A stretch of 64,000 bases of DNA from CAWCGU01 sp963795195 (lineage in GTDB: Bacteria > Actinomycetota > Thermoleophilia > Solirubrobacterales > 70-9), in NCBI GenBank assembly GCA_963795195.1, contig CAWCGU010000006.1, positions 2,418,001 to 2,482,000 of the forward strand, read 5' to 3'. Shown one piece after another: positions 18,761 to 26,858 of the stretch. A program made the position numbers and the translations under genes. The stretch's first letter is position 1. Each line of letters starts with the position of its first letter. The notes below the pieces were generated by a model that did not search any database, had not been told where the DNA came from, and was given only the letters and a program-made list of their open reading frames with translations.

Positions 18761-19138
18761 TCAGCCCTTCTCGAGCAGTTCGATCCGGTAGTCGTCGGGA
18801 TCACGGACGAAGCAGAGCCGCGAACCGCCCTCCCGGATCCGGTACGGCGGCTTTTCGGGCTCGATCCCGGCCTCGGCTAGCCGCCCGAGGGTCGCATCCA
18901 TGTCGGCCACGGTGATCGCGATGTGGCCGTAGCCCGTGCCAATCTCGTACGGCTCGGTGCGGCCGTGGTTGTAGGTCAGCTCGAGCCGCGGGCCGTCATC
19001 CGGGAGCCCCATGAAGACGTTGGTGGCCTCGTCGCCGATCGGCATCCGCCGCAACTCCTCGAAGCCGAGTTTCTCGTAGAAGGCGACCGACCTGTCGATC
19101 TCGAGGATTCGGTAACAGGTGTGGATCAACGAGCTCAC
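18761..19138 (-). CDS. VOC family lactoylglutathione lyase-like protein (glyoxalase I)
   Basis: The 125-residue protein consists of two beta-alpha-beta-beta-beta modules. Candidate metal ligands are His6 (SLIHTCYRI), Glu near 53 (RLELTYNHG), His near 72 (GYGHIAI) and Glu near 121 (YRIELLEKG), the same pattern as bacterial GloA. The family isomerises hemithioacetals of methylglyoxal. Actinobacteria mostly lack glutathione, so the true thiol may be mycothiol or another; this is inference. The GTG start lies 6 nt after a TAGGCT box and appears leaderless. It is divergent from a small membrane protein gene across a 35-bp gap. Confidence 0.85.
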   Translation of the reverse strand: MSSLIHTCYRILEIDRSVAFYEKLGFEELRRMPIGDEATNVFMGLPDDGPRLELTYNHGRTEPYEIGTGYGHIAITVADMDATLGRLAEAGIEPEKPPYRIREGGSRLCFVRDPDDYRIELLEKG

Positions 19139-19144
19139 ACACCC

Positions 19145-19150
19145 AGCCTA
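19145..19150 (-). promoter_or_regulatory. Leaderless -10 box for the glyoxalase gene
   Basis: TAGGCT read leftward, 6 nt before the GTG start. It shares a 35-bp divergent gap with the box at 19162-19167. Confidence 0.55.
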
Positions 19151-19161
19151 CCCCGCGGGTT

Positions 19162-19167
19162 TAGTCT
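19162..19167 (+). promoter_or_regulatory. Leaderless -10 box for the DUF4267-like gene
   Basis: TAGTCT lies exactly 6 nt before the ATG at 19174. The only other ATG, 4 nt earlier, is out of frame. Confidence 0.55.
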
Positions 19168-19173
19168 CCATGC

Positions 19174-19536
19174 ATGCAGCGTGCGATGAACGGGCTCGCC
19201 TGGTTTCGCATCGTCCTCGGCGTGGCTTCCTGGGTCGCCCCGCGCAAAGTCGCGAGCGTTTACGGAGCGGGGGAGGCGATGTCTCCTGAGCTCGAGTACA
19301 TGACGCGTGTATTCGCGGTACGCGCTGTCGCCCTAGGCACGGGCTACCTCGCCAGCTCCGGCGAGGCCCGCGGACTCTGGCACCGTCTCTGGCTGCTCTG
19401 CGACAGCGCCGACACGGTGATGGGGGCGGGGATGGTCGCGAAGGGCCGGCTCACGGGCCCGATTGCCTTCGGAGCCCTGGCGACGACGGCACCGGCGATG
19501 GCGATCGACATTGCGGCGCTGGCCTCAGCCGACTGA
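19174..19536 (+). CDS. Small membrane protein, DUF4267-like
   Basis: The 120-residue protein has an amphipathic start (MNGLAWFRIVLGVASWVAP) followed by hydrophobic stretches near residues 48-62, 70-88 and 97-116. The order FRIVLG..APR..ASVYG..RVFAVRAVALG resembles DUF4267-type four-helix membrane proteins, which have no known function. There are no cysteines in a motif and no catalytic residues to point to. The gene appears leaderless and is tail-to-tail with the tetR gene at 19559, only 22 bp away. Confidence 0.6.
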   Translation: MQRAMNGLAWFRIVLGVASWVAPRKVASVYGAGEAMSPELEYMTRVFAVRAVALGTGYLASSGEARGLWHRLWLLCDSADTVMGAGMVAKGRLTGPIAFGALATTAPAMAIDIAALASAD

Positions 19537-19558
19537 GGAATCCGCGGCCTCGACGCGG

Positions 19559-20185
19559 CTACGGCGCGTCGAGTGCGGCGACCAGATCGTCCAGGTACGG
19601 CCCGAGCACGGTGGTCACCGATTCGACCGTATCCTCGGGCCGGGCGGCTGGAAGCGCGGCGTAGCTGATCGCCAGGCGGGTGAGTGTCTCTGAGACCAGT
19701 CGGGCGTCTGCGCCGCGCAGTCCCTGCCACTTTGACGTCAGCAGGTCGGAGAGGCGCTCGGTCACGTCGGCGACGAGGCCGCCGGCCCGGGTCGTCACCA
19801 GGGTGACCAGCTCGTCGCCGCCCTCGCCCAGGGCGATCGCGCGCAGCACAGGGTGCTCGGCGGCGCCGGCGAGGAAGACGCCGAGTGCGGCGCGCAGGGC
19901 GTCGCGCGGTTGATCGCCGCTCTCGGCCAGGGCGGCTTCGATCGCCGCCAGGAACCGGTCCGCCTCGCGCATCACGTAGGCCTGAGCCAGTTCGAGCCGT
20001 GATCCGAACTCGTTGTAAAGCGTCTGGCGGCTGACGCCGGCGCGACCCGCGACGGCCGCCATCGTCACGTCCTCCCACTGGCGCTCGGAGACCAGCTCGG
20101 CGACGGCGTCGATGACCGTATCGCGCAGCAACGCCTCCCGGGCCTCTGCGAAAGGGGGGCGCACCGTCGTGTCGGTGGCGCTCAC
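19559..20185 (-). CDS. TetR/AcrR family transcriptional regulator
   Basis: The 208-residue protein has an N-terminal helix-turn-helix of TetR type: DAVAELVSERQWEDVTMAAV, then AGRAGVSRQTLYNEFGSR at about residues 45-65. The C-terminal part is the ligand-binding helical domain. The GTG start overlaps the alkB stop by 4 bp (GTGA), so the two are translated together. TetR genes directly downstream of actinobacterial alkB-rubredoxin genes usually repress the alkane operon and are released by alkanes or fatty acyl compounds. That role is inferred here. Dyads in the alkB promoter region (21620-21647) are candidate operators. Confidence 0.9.
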   Translation of the reverse strand: MSATDTTVRPPFAEAREALLRDTVIDAVAELVSERQWEDVTMAAVAGRAGVSRQTLYNEFGSRLELAQAYVMREADRFLAAIEAALAESGDQPRDALRAALGVFLAGAAEHPVLRAIALGEGGDELVTLVTTRAGGLVADVTERLSDLLTSKWQGLRGADARLVSETLTRLAISYAALPAARPEDTVESVTTVLGPYLDDLVAALDAP

Positions 20186-21594
20186 GCGTCGACCCCGACG
20201 GCCACCTGCGGCCTGAAGTCGATCTTCTCGCGCACGCCGCAGTCAGGGCAGCACCAGTTGTCCGGGATCGCGCTCCAGGGGGTTCCGGCGGGGAAGCCCT
20301 CGCGCGGCGCGCCGACATCGACCTCGTAGACGTACTCGCAGTCGGGGCATTGGTAGGCGACGGCGTCGACCTGCGGGCCCGCGTAGGCCTCGGAGGTGCC
20401 GAGCGGCTGCTCAACCGGCTCGTCCGTGGCGCCGTACTTGGCGAGGATCTTGGCCCGCTTGCGCGGCAGGATGTTGGCCTTGGTGACGTCGCCGTCGTAG
20501 TGGGCGAGCACCTTCGGATCCATCACCCGCCGCCAGACCGGCGTCGCGTATGCGAGCACGATCATCGTCGCGTAGCCGGAGGGCAGCTCGGGCAGTTTCT
20601 CAAAGTGACGCAGCGCCTGGTAGCGACGGGTCGGATGCGCGTGGTGGTCTGAATGACGCTGCAGGTGGTAGAGGAACAGGTTCGAGGCGATGTTGTCGGA
20701 GTTCCAGCTGTGCTCAGGCCGGCAGCGCTCGTAGCGGCCGTCCTCGCGCTTTTGGCGCTTCAGCCCGTAGTGCTCGAGGTAGTTGACGACTTCGAGCAGT
20801 GAGGCGCCGACGACCGCCTGCAGGATCAGCCACGGGAGCACCTCGAGGCCGAAGATGGCCGTCAGGCCGCCGAAAAGCACCAGCGTCATCGCCCAGGCGT
20901 TGAGCACGTCGTTTTGGATCGTCAAGAAGCCCTTGTCGAGGCGATCGAGGCGCTCACGCTCGAGGTGGACCCCGGACGTGAGGCTGCCCCACACGGTCCG
21001 CGGCAGGAACTCCCAGAAGCTCTCACCGAGCCGCGAGGAGGCGGGATCCTCAGGAGTCGCAACGCGCACGTGATGGCCGCGGTTGTGCTCGATGAAGAAG
21101 TGCCCGTAGGCCGATGTGGCCAAAGCCACCTTGGCCAGCCACTTCTCGTGCGTCGGCCGCTTGTGGCCGAGCTCGTGCGCGGTGTTGATCGCGATCCCGC
21201 TGACCATCGCCATCGTGATCGCCAGGCCGAGCTCCGAGAAGAAGGCGAGGTCGCCGCTCGACCACATCACGCAGCAGAAGGCCAGCGCTGCGTACTGGAT
21301 CGGGATGAAGAGGTAGATGCACCAGCGGTAGTAGCGATCCTCCTCCAGGAATTTGACGACGCTGTCGGGCGGATTGGCGGAGTCCTTGCCGATCATCGTG
21401 TCGAGGAACGGGATCAGGCCATAGACGACCACGGGACCGGCCCACCACATGATTCCGAGCCCTGTGAGCTCGACCAGACCCCAGGCGATGAAGGGAACGA
21501 GCGGAACCACCAACCCGAGCAGCCAGAGATAGCGCTTCGGATCGGTCCAGTCGAGTTCCAGCGTTCGGTTGGCTCCGGCGGTCGTCGCTTCCAT
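20182..21594 (-). CDS. alkB: Alkane 1-monooxygenase fused to rubredoxin (AlkB-Rd)
   Basis: This 470-residue integral membrane diiron hydroxylase oxidises the terminal carbon of alkanes using O2. About six hydrophobic helices are visible, with His boxes HELGHKRPTHE, EHNRGHH, NYLEHYG and LQRHSDHH that bind the diiron centre. From about residue 405 a rubredoxin domain follows, with YQCPDCEYVYEV and WCCPDCGV, the two Cys pairs that hold one Fe. The fusion supplies the electron carrier in cis, as in several actinobacterial AlkB proteins. I chose ATG 21594 because AGGAGG sits 7 nt upstream; an in-frame start at 21621 would place the ribosome site inside the gene. It is preceded by a TTGACA promoter and followed by a coupled tetR. 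Confidence 0.95.
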   Translation of the reverse strand: MEATTAGANRTLELDWTDPKRYLWLLGLVVPLVPFIAWGLVELTGLGIMWWAGPVVVYGLIPFLDTMIGKDSANPPDSVVKFLEEDRYYRWCIYLFIPIQYAALAFCCVMWSSGDLAFFSELGLAITMAMVSGIAINTAHELGHKRPTHEKWLAKVALATSAYGHFFIEHNRGHHVRVATPEDPASSRLGESFWEFLPRTVWGSLTSGVHLERERLDRLDKGFLTIQNDVLNAWAMTLVLFGGLTAIFGLEVLPWLILQAVVGASLLEVVNYLEHYGLKRQKREDGRYERCRPEHSWNSDNIASNLFLYHLQRHSDHHAHPTRRYQALRHFEKLPELPSGYATMIVLAYATPVWRRVMDPKVLAHYDGDVTKANILPRKRAKILAKYGATDEPVEQPLGTSEAYAGPQVDAVAYQCPDCEYVYEVDVGAPREGFPAGTPWSAIPDNWCCPDCGVREKIDFRPQVAVGVDA

Positions 21595-21619
21595 CGAAAT
21601 CCTCCTGGGCGGGCTAGAC

Positions 21620-21647
21620 AAAGCTAAGGCTTACGTCGAGCAGCTTT
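21620..21647. promoter_or_regulatory. Candidate operator dyads in the alkB leader
   Basis: AAAGCT (21620-21625) and AGCTTT (21642-21647) form an inverted repeat around a small TAAGGCTTA palindrome (21625-21633). The right arm overlaps the -10 box. These are likely targets for the co-encoded TetR protein. Confidence 0.4.
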
Positions 21648-21670
21648 ACACAGACTGCCCTCTTTGTCAA
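21643..21670 (-). promoter_or_regulatory. Promoter of the alkB-rubredoxin/tetR unit
   Basis: Read leftward: a perfect TTGACA (21665-21670), a 16-nt spacer and TAAAGC (21643-21648) preceded by TGTG. The -35 box overlaps the stop codon of the upstream SDR gene. A leader of about 45 nt carries the AGGAGG site. Confidence 0.5.
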
Positions 21671-22398
21671 GTAGCCCGATGAACGTCCCGCGCAGTCGCC
21701 TGCGCCGTCGGCTTGATCGCGAGGTAGTCAATGTTGACGTGGGGCGGTCGTGTGACGACGTACGCGATCGCATCGGCCACATCCTCCGCGCTGAGCGGCG
21801 TCAGACCCTCGTACACCGAGGCCGCGCGCTCCTCGTCGCCGTCAAATCTGACCACGGAGAACTCAGTCTCGACCATCCCCGGAGCCACCTCGCACACCCG
21901 GATCGGCTTGCCGAGCAGCTCGAGGCGCAGTGTCCGGCAGACCGCGTTGACCGCGTGCTTTACCGCCGTGTACCCGCCCCCGCCCGGGTAGACCTCGACG
22001 CCGGCGACAGAGCCGATGACGACGATGCGCCCGTCGCCGCTCGCCTCGAGCCTGGGCAGCAGCGCCTTGGTCACGCGCATTACGCCGACGACGTTCGACT
22101 CGTACATCTTCCGCCACTGCTCCTCGTCGGCCTCGGCGATGGGGTCGAGGCCGAGGGCGCCGCCGGCGCTGTGGACAAGGATCGAGAGCTCAGGCAGCTC
22201 GTCCGGCAGGCGAGCAACCGAGCGGGAATCCGTGACATCGAGCGTGAGAGCACGGCCGCCGATCTCCGAGGCCATGTGTTCGCAGCGCTCCAGCCGGCGA
22301 GCCGCCACGACAACCTCGAAGCCCCGCTTGGCGAGGGCTCGCGCGGTCGCCTCGCCGATTCCGCTGCTCGCGCCGGTTACGAGGGCAACTTCGCTCAT
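21667..22398 (-). CDS. SDR family NAD(P)-dependent oxidoreductase
   Basis: The 243-residue classical short-chain dehydrogenase has the cofactor motif TGASSGIG (residues 8-15), NAG-type HSAGG near 77, the catalytic Ser in VIGSVAG near residue 128, and YTAVK near 142. AARRLERC after the second strand suggests NADP preference. It resembles YdfG-like hydroxy-acid or alcohol dehydrogenases. Lying directly upstream of alkB on the same strand, it may oxidise an alcohol or reduce an aldehyde in the same pathway, but alkB has its own promoter. The ATG follows TAGTCC by 6 nt and seems leaderless. dinB is divergent 59 bp away. Confidence 0.88.
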   Translation of the reverse strand: MSEVALVTGASSGIGEATARALAKRGFEVVVAARRLERCEHMASEIGGRALTLDVTDSRSVARLPDELPELSILVHSAGGALGLDPIAEADEEQWRKMYESNVVGVMRVTKALLPRLEASGDGRIVVIGSVAGVEVYPGGGGYTAVKHAVNAVCRTLRLELLGKPIRVCEVAPGMVETEFSVVRFDGDEERAASVYEGLTPLSAEDVADAIAYVVTRPPHVNIDYLAIKPTAQATARDVHRAT

Positions 22399-22404
22399 CG
22401 GCAG

Positions 22405-22410
22405 GGACTA
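22405..22410 (-). promoter_or_regulatory. -10 box for the SDR gene
   Basis: TAGTCC read leftward, 6 nt before the ATG; an alternative is GATAGT, 2 bp further upstream with 8-nt spacing. Confidence 0.4.
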
Positions 22411-22445
22411 TCCCGCATCGTGCCTCGGTCCGCCGGATCCCCGCC

Positions 22446-22451
22446 TAGCAT
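22446..22451 (+). promoter_or_regulatory. Leaderless -10 box for dinB
   Basis: TAGCAT lies 6 nt before the GTG start. No ribosome site and no SOS (LexA) box is visible in the 59-bp divergent gap. Confidence 0.5.
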
Positions 22452-22457
22452 CAGCCC

Positions 22458-23531
22458 GTGAGCACTAGCAGGCTTGTCGCGCACCTGGACATGGATGCTT
22501 TCTACGTGTCCTGCGAGTTGCTGCGGCGGCCGGACCTGAAGGGCAAGCCGGTGATCATCTCCGGCAGCGGCCCCCGCGCCGTTGTCACGACCGCGTCCTA
22601 CGAAGCCCGCAGATTCGGCGTCGGCTCTGCGATGCCGACCTCGCAGGCGCGGCGACGCTGTCCGCAGGCGATCCTGGTGCCGGTGGACATGGCGCACTAC
22701 CGGGCCAAGTCGAAGCAGGTGATGACGATGGTCGACGAGCTTGGCGCGCCCCGCGAGCGGGTCTCGGTCGACGAGGTCTACCTCGAGCTGACGGATGTGC
22801 ACGCGCCGATCCGCGAGATGGGCCTGCTCGTCAAGCGGATCCGCGACGAGCTCGGTCTCGACGCCTCGGTCGGCATCGGGCCCAACAAGCTGGTCGCCAA
22901 GGTCGCCTCCGACGCTGAGAAGCCGAAGGGCTTTGTGTTGCTGACCCGCGAGCAGGCCGCCCAGCGATTCGCGCCCGAGCCGGTTGGCCTGATCCCCGGG
23001 ATCGGGCCAAAGACGGCAGAGCGCCTCGATGCTCTCAGGGTCAGCTCAATCGCCGATCTGCAGCGCCTGCCTGTGACGGCACTTCAGCAGCACTTCGGTG
23101 AGCGTCAGGGACGCTTCCTCCACGAGCGCGCGCATTTCCGGGACGGCGGTCTGGTCGCCGAGCGCACGGCCAAATCGAGCTCGGTGGAGACGACCTTCGA
23201 CACCGATGTTCTAGAGCTGACCCGGCTTGAAGCGGTCCTGCGAAAGCAGTCGAGCACCCTCGCGTCCTCGCTGCTGCGTTACGGACGCAAGGGCAGAACG
23301 ATCGCGATCAAGGTGCGCTACGACAACTTCGAGACGTTGACGAGGGCGCGCAGCATCTCCGAGTTCACGAACGACGAGGCGATCATCAGCCAGGTCGCAC
23401 TCGAGCTGCTTGCCGAGAACCGCCCCGAACGCGCCGTGCGCCTGCTCGGCGTTCGAGTCGGCTCCTTTGAGTCCACCGAACAGCCGCGCCCAGAGGTCGA
23501 GCAGACCTCGCTGCCGCTGACTGCGGTGTGA
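22458..23531 (+). CDS. dinB: DNA polymerase IV (Y-family translesion polymerase)
   Basis: The 357-residue protein has the Y-family catalytic motifs: HLDMDAFYVSCE (residues 9-20, first metal Asp) and RVSVDEVYLELT near residue 101 with the Asp-Glu pair. A helix-hairpin-helix thumb is seen in LIPGIGPKTAERL near residue 180. A little-finger domain follows, and the C-terminal QTSLPL is a sliding-clamp binding motif. It copies past damaged bases with low fidelity. The steric-gate region FYVSC is conserved. The gene starts with a leaderless GTG and its TGA overlaps the start of the MFS gene (TGATG), indicating translational coupling. Confidence 0.95.
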   Translation: MSTSRLVAHLDMDAFYVSCELLRRPDLKGKPVIISGSGPRAVVTTASYEARRFGVGSAMPTSQARRRCPQAILVPVDMAHYRAKSKQVMTMVDELGAPRERVSVDEVYLELTDVHAPIREMGLLVKRIRDELGLDASVGIGPNKLVAKVASDAEKPKGFVLLTREQAAQRFAPEPVGLIPGIGPKTAERLDALRVSSIADLQRLPVTALQQHFGERQGRFLHERAHFRDGGLVAERTAKSSSVETTFDTDVLELTRLEAVLRKQSSTLASSLLRYGRKGRTIAIKVRYDNFETLTRARSISEFTNDEAIISQVALELLAENRPERAVRLLGVRVGSFESTEQPRPEVEQTSLPLTAV

Positions 23532-24895
23532 TGGCTGAGCGGGACCGGGTCGCTCGCGCCGCGCTTGTGGTCGCCGTCGGAGTAGTGCTCGCCGACTCGT
23601 CGATCGTCGTCCTGGCTTTGCCCGACATCTACCGCTCTCTCGACGTTTCGGTGTCCCAGGTCGTCTGGGTGCTGATCGCCTTCAACCTGGTGCTGGCGCT
23701 CGCCGCCATACCGGCAGCGCTGGCGGCCGGCAGGGTCGGGGCGGGGCGCCTGACCGTGCTTGGGCTCTTCGTCTTCGCAGGGGCCAGCCTCGTCTGCGGC
23801 CTCGCTCCCGACGTCGAAACGCTGCTGGTCGCGCGCTGCGTACAGGCGCTCGGAGGAGCGGCGGCCATCTGCGCTGCGCTTGAGTTGCTGCCACGCGTCT
23901 GCGATTCCGAGCGTGATGCCGCGCGGCTTTGGGCGGCGGCCGGCGCGGCCGGCGCCGTGCTCGGCCCGGGTCTCGGTGGCCTGCTGACCGAGCTCGTCTC
24001 CTGGCAGTCGATCTTCCTCGTCCAGGTGCCGATCGCGCTGCTCGTCGCGGGCCCGATTCTGATCGTCTCGCGCGAACACCTCGCACCTGCGCGGGTTTCG
24101 CTGAGCTCGCTGCGCCCCCACCTGGCGGCAAACGCGGCCCTGGCGCTGTTTTCGGCCGCGCTTGCGGCGGCGCTCTTCCTGATCGTGCTGCTCTTGATCG
24201 AGGGCTGGCGCCTGACCCCGATCGCCACGGCTGCCGCCGTGTCGGTGATGCCGATCTGCTCTCTGCTCGCGGCGCCCCTCGCTCGACGTGTGCCCGACGT
24301 CGCAGCCCGAGCCGCTTCCGGCGCCCTTTTGGTCGGGGGCGGGCTTGCCGCCCTTGGGCTGCTTCCCGAGGCGACCGTGGTGGCGACATTCCCTCCACAG
24401 GCCCTGGTTGGAGTCGGCCTGGCGCTGACGCTGTCAGCGCTGACAGAGACGGCGCTCGAGGGACGCTCACCGCAGGCGATACACGGTGGCTGGACGATCG
24501 CCGCTCGCCACGCCGGCATCGTCGTCGGCCTGTTGGTGCTGACACCGATCTTCACCGGTGCCCTCGAGAACGAGCGTGACGACGCTGAGATCGCCGGCAC
24601 GGCAGCGTTGCTCGATTCGCCGCTTCCGATCAGCGCCAAGCTCGATCTCGTCGACCGGCTGACTCTTCAGATCGAAGAGGACGGCGACAAGGTGCCGATC
24701 GTGGGCCCCGCGTTCGACCCTCCGCCCGACGATGCGGAGCAGCGGACGCAGCAAGCGGCGCTGCGAGCCAAGATCGAGGACGAGGTCGACCGCGCCGCGA
24801 CACACGCCTTCAGCGCTTCGTTCCTGCTGTCCGCCGCCTTTGCGCTCGCGGCTCTGATCCCGATCGGGCTGGCCGGCCGGCGGGTGGGTCTGTGA
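23531..24895 (+). CDS. MFS transporter (multidrug-efflux like)
   Basis: This 454-residue membrane protein has the major facilitator pattern: ADSSIVVLALPDIYRSL in helix 1, similar to the DHA2 proteins' LDxTIVNVALP motif, and AGAVLGPGLGGLL in helix 5 (antiporter motif C). About 12 or more hydrophobic helices are seen. A hydrophilic acidic loop near residues 350-420 (DKVPIVGPAFDPPPDDAEQ) lies before the last helix and is unusual for the family. A drug or lipid proton antiporter is the likely role; the substrate is unknown. ATG 23531 shares one base with the dinB stop. The gene overlaps the next one by 4 bp. Confidence 0.85.
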   Translation: MAERDRVARAALVVAVGVVLADSSIVVLALPDIYRSLDVSVSQVVWVLIAFNLVLALAAIPAALAAGRVGAGRLTVLGLFVFAGASLVCGLAPDVETLLVARCVQALGGAAAICAALELLPRVCDSERDAARLWAAAGAAGAVLGPGLGGLLTELVSWQSIFLVQVPIALLVAGPILIVSREHLAPARVSLSSLRPHLAANAALALFSAALAAALFLIVLLLIEGWRLTPIATAAAVSVMPICSLLAAPLARRVPDVAARAASGALLVGGGLAALGLLPEATVVATFPPQALVGVGLALTLSALTETALEGRSPQAIHGGWTIAARHAGIVVGLLVLTPIFTGALENERDDAEIAGTAALLDSPLPISAKLDLVDRLTLQIEEDGDKVPIVGPAFDPPPDDAEQRTQQAALRAKIEDEVDRAATHAFSASFLLSAAFALAALIPIGLAGRRVGL

Positions 24896-25428
24896 CAACC
24901 AAGGGGAAGCTCCTCGTCGTCGCATCCGGTGTACTCGCGACGGCCCTGGTCTGCCTGTACTTCGCACTCGGCGGAGCGGACTACGAGCCGACCCAGGCGC
25001 AGGACCCGTGCACTCCCCGTGAGTGGCGCGAACCGTCGGGAGTCGATCCGATCGCGCAGCAGTTCGCGCTTTCGGCTCTGGACGGGGCGGCCTGTTATCT
25101 CGGAATCAGTCGCGAGGAGCTGGCGATCGAGATCGCAACCCGCGAGCGCGACGAGCATGACCCCGAGCTCGAGGCCGCGGTGCGAGCCGGGGTCGAGCGG
25201 GCGATCGGTGACGCCGAAGCCGCGGGTGCGGTCAGCGGACCGGTCGCATTCGTGCTCACCGAGATCGCGACTCGGCTGCCCGTCGATGAGGCCGTCGACG
25301 TGATCGAAAACTCGGACGAGTTCATCGCCGAGGCCGATGCGGTGATCGACGATGCAGGCGGGGTGATTGAGGACGCCGGTGATTTCATCGAGGGCATTCC
25401 GGGCGTGATCGAGGGCCTGCTGCCTTAG
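24892..25428 (+). CDS. Membrane-anchored or secreted protein of unknown function
   Basis: The 178-residue protein has a positive start (MTTKGK), one hydrophobic helix (about residues 6-27) acting as signal anchor, and an acidic extracytoplasmic domain. That domain has two cysteines (DPCTPREW and GAACYLG) and an alpha-helical, Asp/Glu/Ile-rich C-terminal half with near-repeats such as DDAGGVIEDAGDFIEG. I do not recognise a family. The GTG start overlaps the MFS stop by 4 bp (GTGA), so it is the third member of a dinB-MFS-unknown unit and could be an accessory of the transporter. Confidence 0.7.
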   Translation: MTTKGKLLVVASGVLATALVCLYFALGGADYEPTQAQDPCTPREWREPSGVDPIAQQFALSALDGAACYLGISREELAIEIATRERDEHDPELEAAVRAGVERAIGDAEAAGAVSGPVAFVLTEIATRLPVDEAVDVIENSDEFIAEADAVIDDAGGVIEDAGDFIEGIPGVIEGLLP

Positions 25429-25432
25429 GCGG

Positions 25433-25461
25433 TTGACATTGGGCTGCCGGCGGGAGAGACT
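25433..25461 (+). promoter_or_regulatory. Promoter of the first DUF445 gene
   Basis: A perfect TTGACA (25433-25438), a 17-nt spacer and GAGACT (25456-25461), 8 nt before the ATG. The -35 begins 5 bp after the previous stop codon. Confidence 0.6.
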
Positions 25462-25469
25462 CGCGCGGC

Positions 25470-26708
25470 ATGGGCCTGTTCGCCGGCTTCGAGTTCGACC
25501 CGCACGAGCCGCTCTGGGTCTACCTGGCGCTGCCGTTCCTGATGGCGTTCATCGGATATGTGACGAAGATCGTCGCGATCGAGATGATGTTCCGCCCGCT
25601 CGAGTTCAAGGGCCCGATCAAGCCCTGGCTCGGCTGGCAGGGCCAGGTCCCGCGTCACGCCTCGAAGATGGCGGGGATCGCGGTCGACACGATCACGGAT
25701 GGGCTGCTCACCCCGGAGGAGCTGTTCGATCGCATCGACCCCGACGAATTGGCGGCGGTGATCGAGGAGCCGCTGCGCGGTTCGATCGAACAGATCACGG
25801 AAGAGATCGTCTCGCAGTATCAGCCGGGTCTGTGGGAGGCGATGCCCGGAGTGGCCCGGCGCGCCCTGATGAACCGGATCTCCAACCGGGCGCCGATTGT
25901 GATCCGCAACATCATGGTCGAGATCCGCGCCAACGTGAACCAGGTCTTCGACATGAAGCACATGGTCGTCTCCAACCTGGTGCGCGACAAGACCCTGCTC
26001 TGCCGCATGTTCCGCGACATCGGCGCCCCGGAGTTCGAGTTCATAAAGCGCTCGGGCCTCTACTTCGGCTTTTACATCGGCGTCGTCCAGGCCGTCGCCT
26101 TTGCGCTCACGAACAACCACTGGGTGCTGCCGGCCTTCGGACTGCTGACCGGAGCGTCCACCGACTGGCTCGCAATCCAGATGATCTTCCGGCCAAAGCA
26201 GCAGGCCCGCTTCTTCGGGCTCAAGTGGCAGGGTCTGTTCCACAAGCGCCGCGACGAGGTCACCGAGAGCTATGGGTCGCTGATCGCAAAGGACGTGCTG
26301 ACGCCCTCGGCGATCATCGAGAGCCTGCTGACCGGACCGATGTCGGACAAGCTCTTCGAGCTGATCCAGGATGAGATCCAGAAGACCGTTGATGATCAAG
26401 TAGGGATCTCGCGACCCTTCGTCGTGCTCGCCGTCGGCGGTCGCAACTACCAGGAGATGAAGCGGTCAACGGCTCAGCGAGTGGTCGAGGAGATGCCGAA
26501 GACCGCATACCAGGCAGAGGAGTACGCCTTCGAGGCACTCGATCTGCGCAACACGATCGTCGAGCGGATGAAGCTCTTAGACACTGATTCCTACGAGAAC
26601 CTGCTGCGGCCGGCCTTCAAGGACGACGAGAAGGTTGTGATTGCGGTCGGGGCCACGCTCGGCTTCATCATGGGCGAGCTCCAGGTGCAGTTGATCACCC
26701 TGATCTAG
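25470..26708 (+). CDS. DUF445 family membrane protein (paralogue 1)
   Basis: The 412-residue protein has an N-terminal membrane helix (about residues 15-35, PLWVYLALPFLMAFIGYVTK), the DUF445 motif KIVAIEMMFRPLEFKG, and a second hydrophobic pair in the middle (YFGFYIGVVQAVAF, then STDWLAIQMIFRPKQ). This is a repeat of the same AIxMMFRP motif after the second membrane region. A final helix is at the C-terminus. The internal repeat MMFRP/MIFRP is typical of the YheB/DUF445 family, whose function is unknown. A second copy is at 50018-51289. It has its own TTGACA promoter and stands alone. Confidence 0.85.
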   Translation: MGLFAGFEFDPHEPLWVYLALPFLMAFIGYVTKIVAIEMMFRPLEFKGPIKPWLGWQGQVPRHASKMAGIAVDTITDGLLTPEELFDRIDPDELAAVIEEPLRGSIEQITEEIVSQYQPGLWEAMPGVARRALMNRISNRAPIVIRNIMVEIRANVNQVFDMKHMVVSNLVRDKTLLCRMFRDIGAPEFEFIKRSGLYFGFYIGVVQAVAFALTNNHWVLPAFGLLTGASTDWLAIQMIFRPKQQARFFGLKWQGLFHKRRDEVTESYGSLIAKDVLTPSAIIESLLTGPMSDKLFELIQDEIQKTVDDQVGISRPFVVLAVGGRNYQEMKRSTAQRVVEEMPKTAYQAEEYAFEALDLRNTIVERMKLLDTDSYENLLRPAFKDDEKVVIAVGATLGFIMGELQVQLITLI

Positions 26709-26789
26709 AGCCAAGAAACGGCTTGGACAGGCGCTACAGGCACACAGAGCGGCCCCCTTCCACTTGGTCGAACGGAGTCCGCGGCTTTT

Positions 26790-26795
26790 TATACG
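26790..26795 (+). promoter_or_regulatory. Candidate -10 box for glnN
   Basis: TATACG follows a T-run. A start near 26802 would give a leader of about 100 nt holding the inverted repeat at 26813-26858. A second candidate -10, TAGACT, is at 26827-26832. Confidence 0.35.
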
Positions 26796-26812
26796 AATGC
26801 ACAAGCTGCAAT

Positions 26813-26858
26813 CGTGCTTGCATCCCTAGACTGCTGGATTCGCAGACCTGCAAGCACG
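26813..26858 (+). promoter_or_regulatory. Structured leader (nested hairpin) upstream of glnN
   Basis: CGTGCTTGCA (26813-26822) and TGCAAGCACG (26849-26858) are perfect 10-bp arms. Inside is a smaller CTGC..GCAG stem. It lies 47 bp before the glnN start and may be a cis-regulatory RNA or an operator pair. Confidence 0.45.

Noticed and set aside
26813..26858. Known glutamine riboswitch before glnN
   Set aside because: The simple nested hairpin does not match what I know of the three-stem glnA motif; only an unspecified structured leader is claimed.
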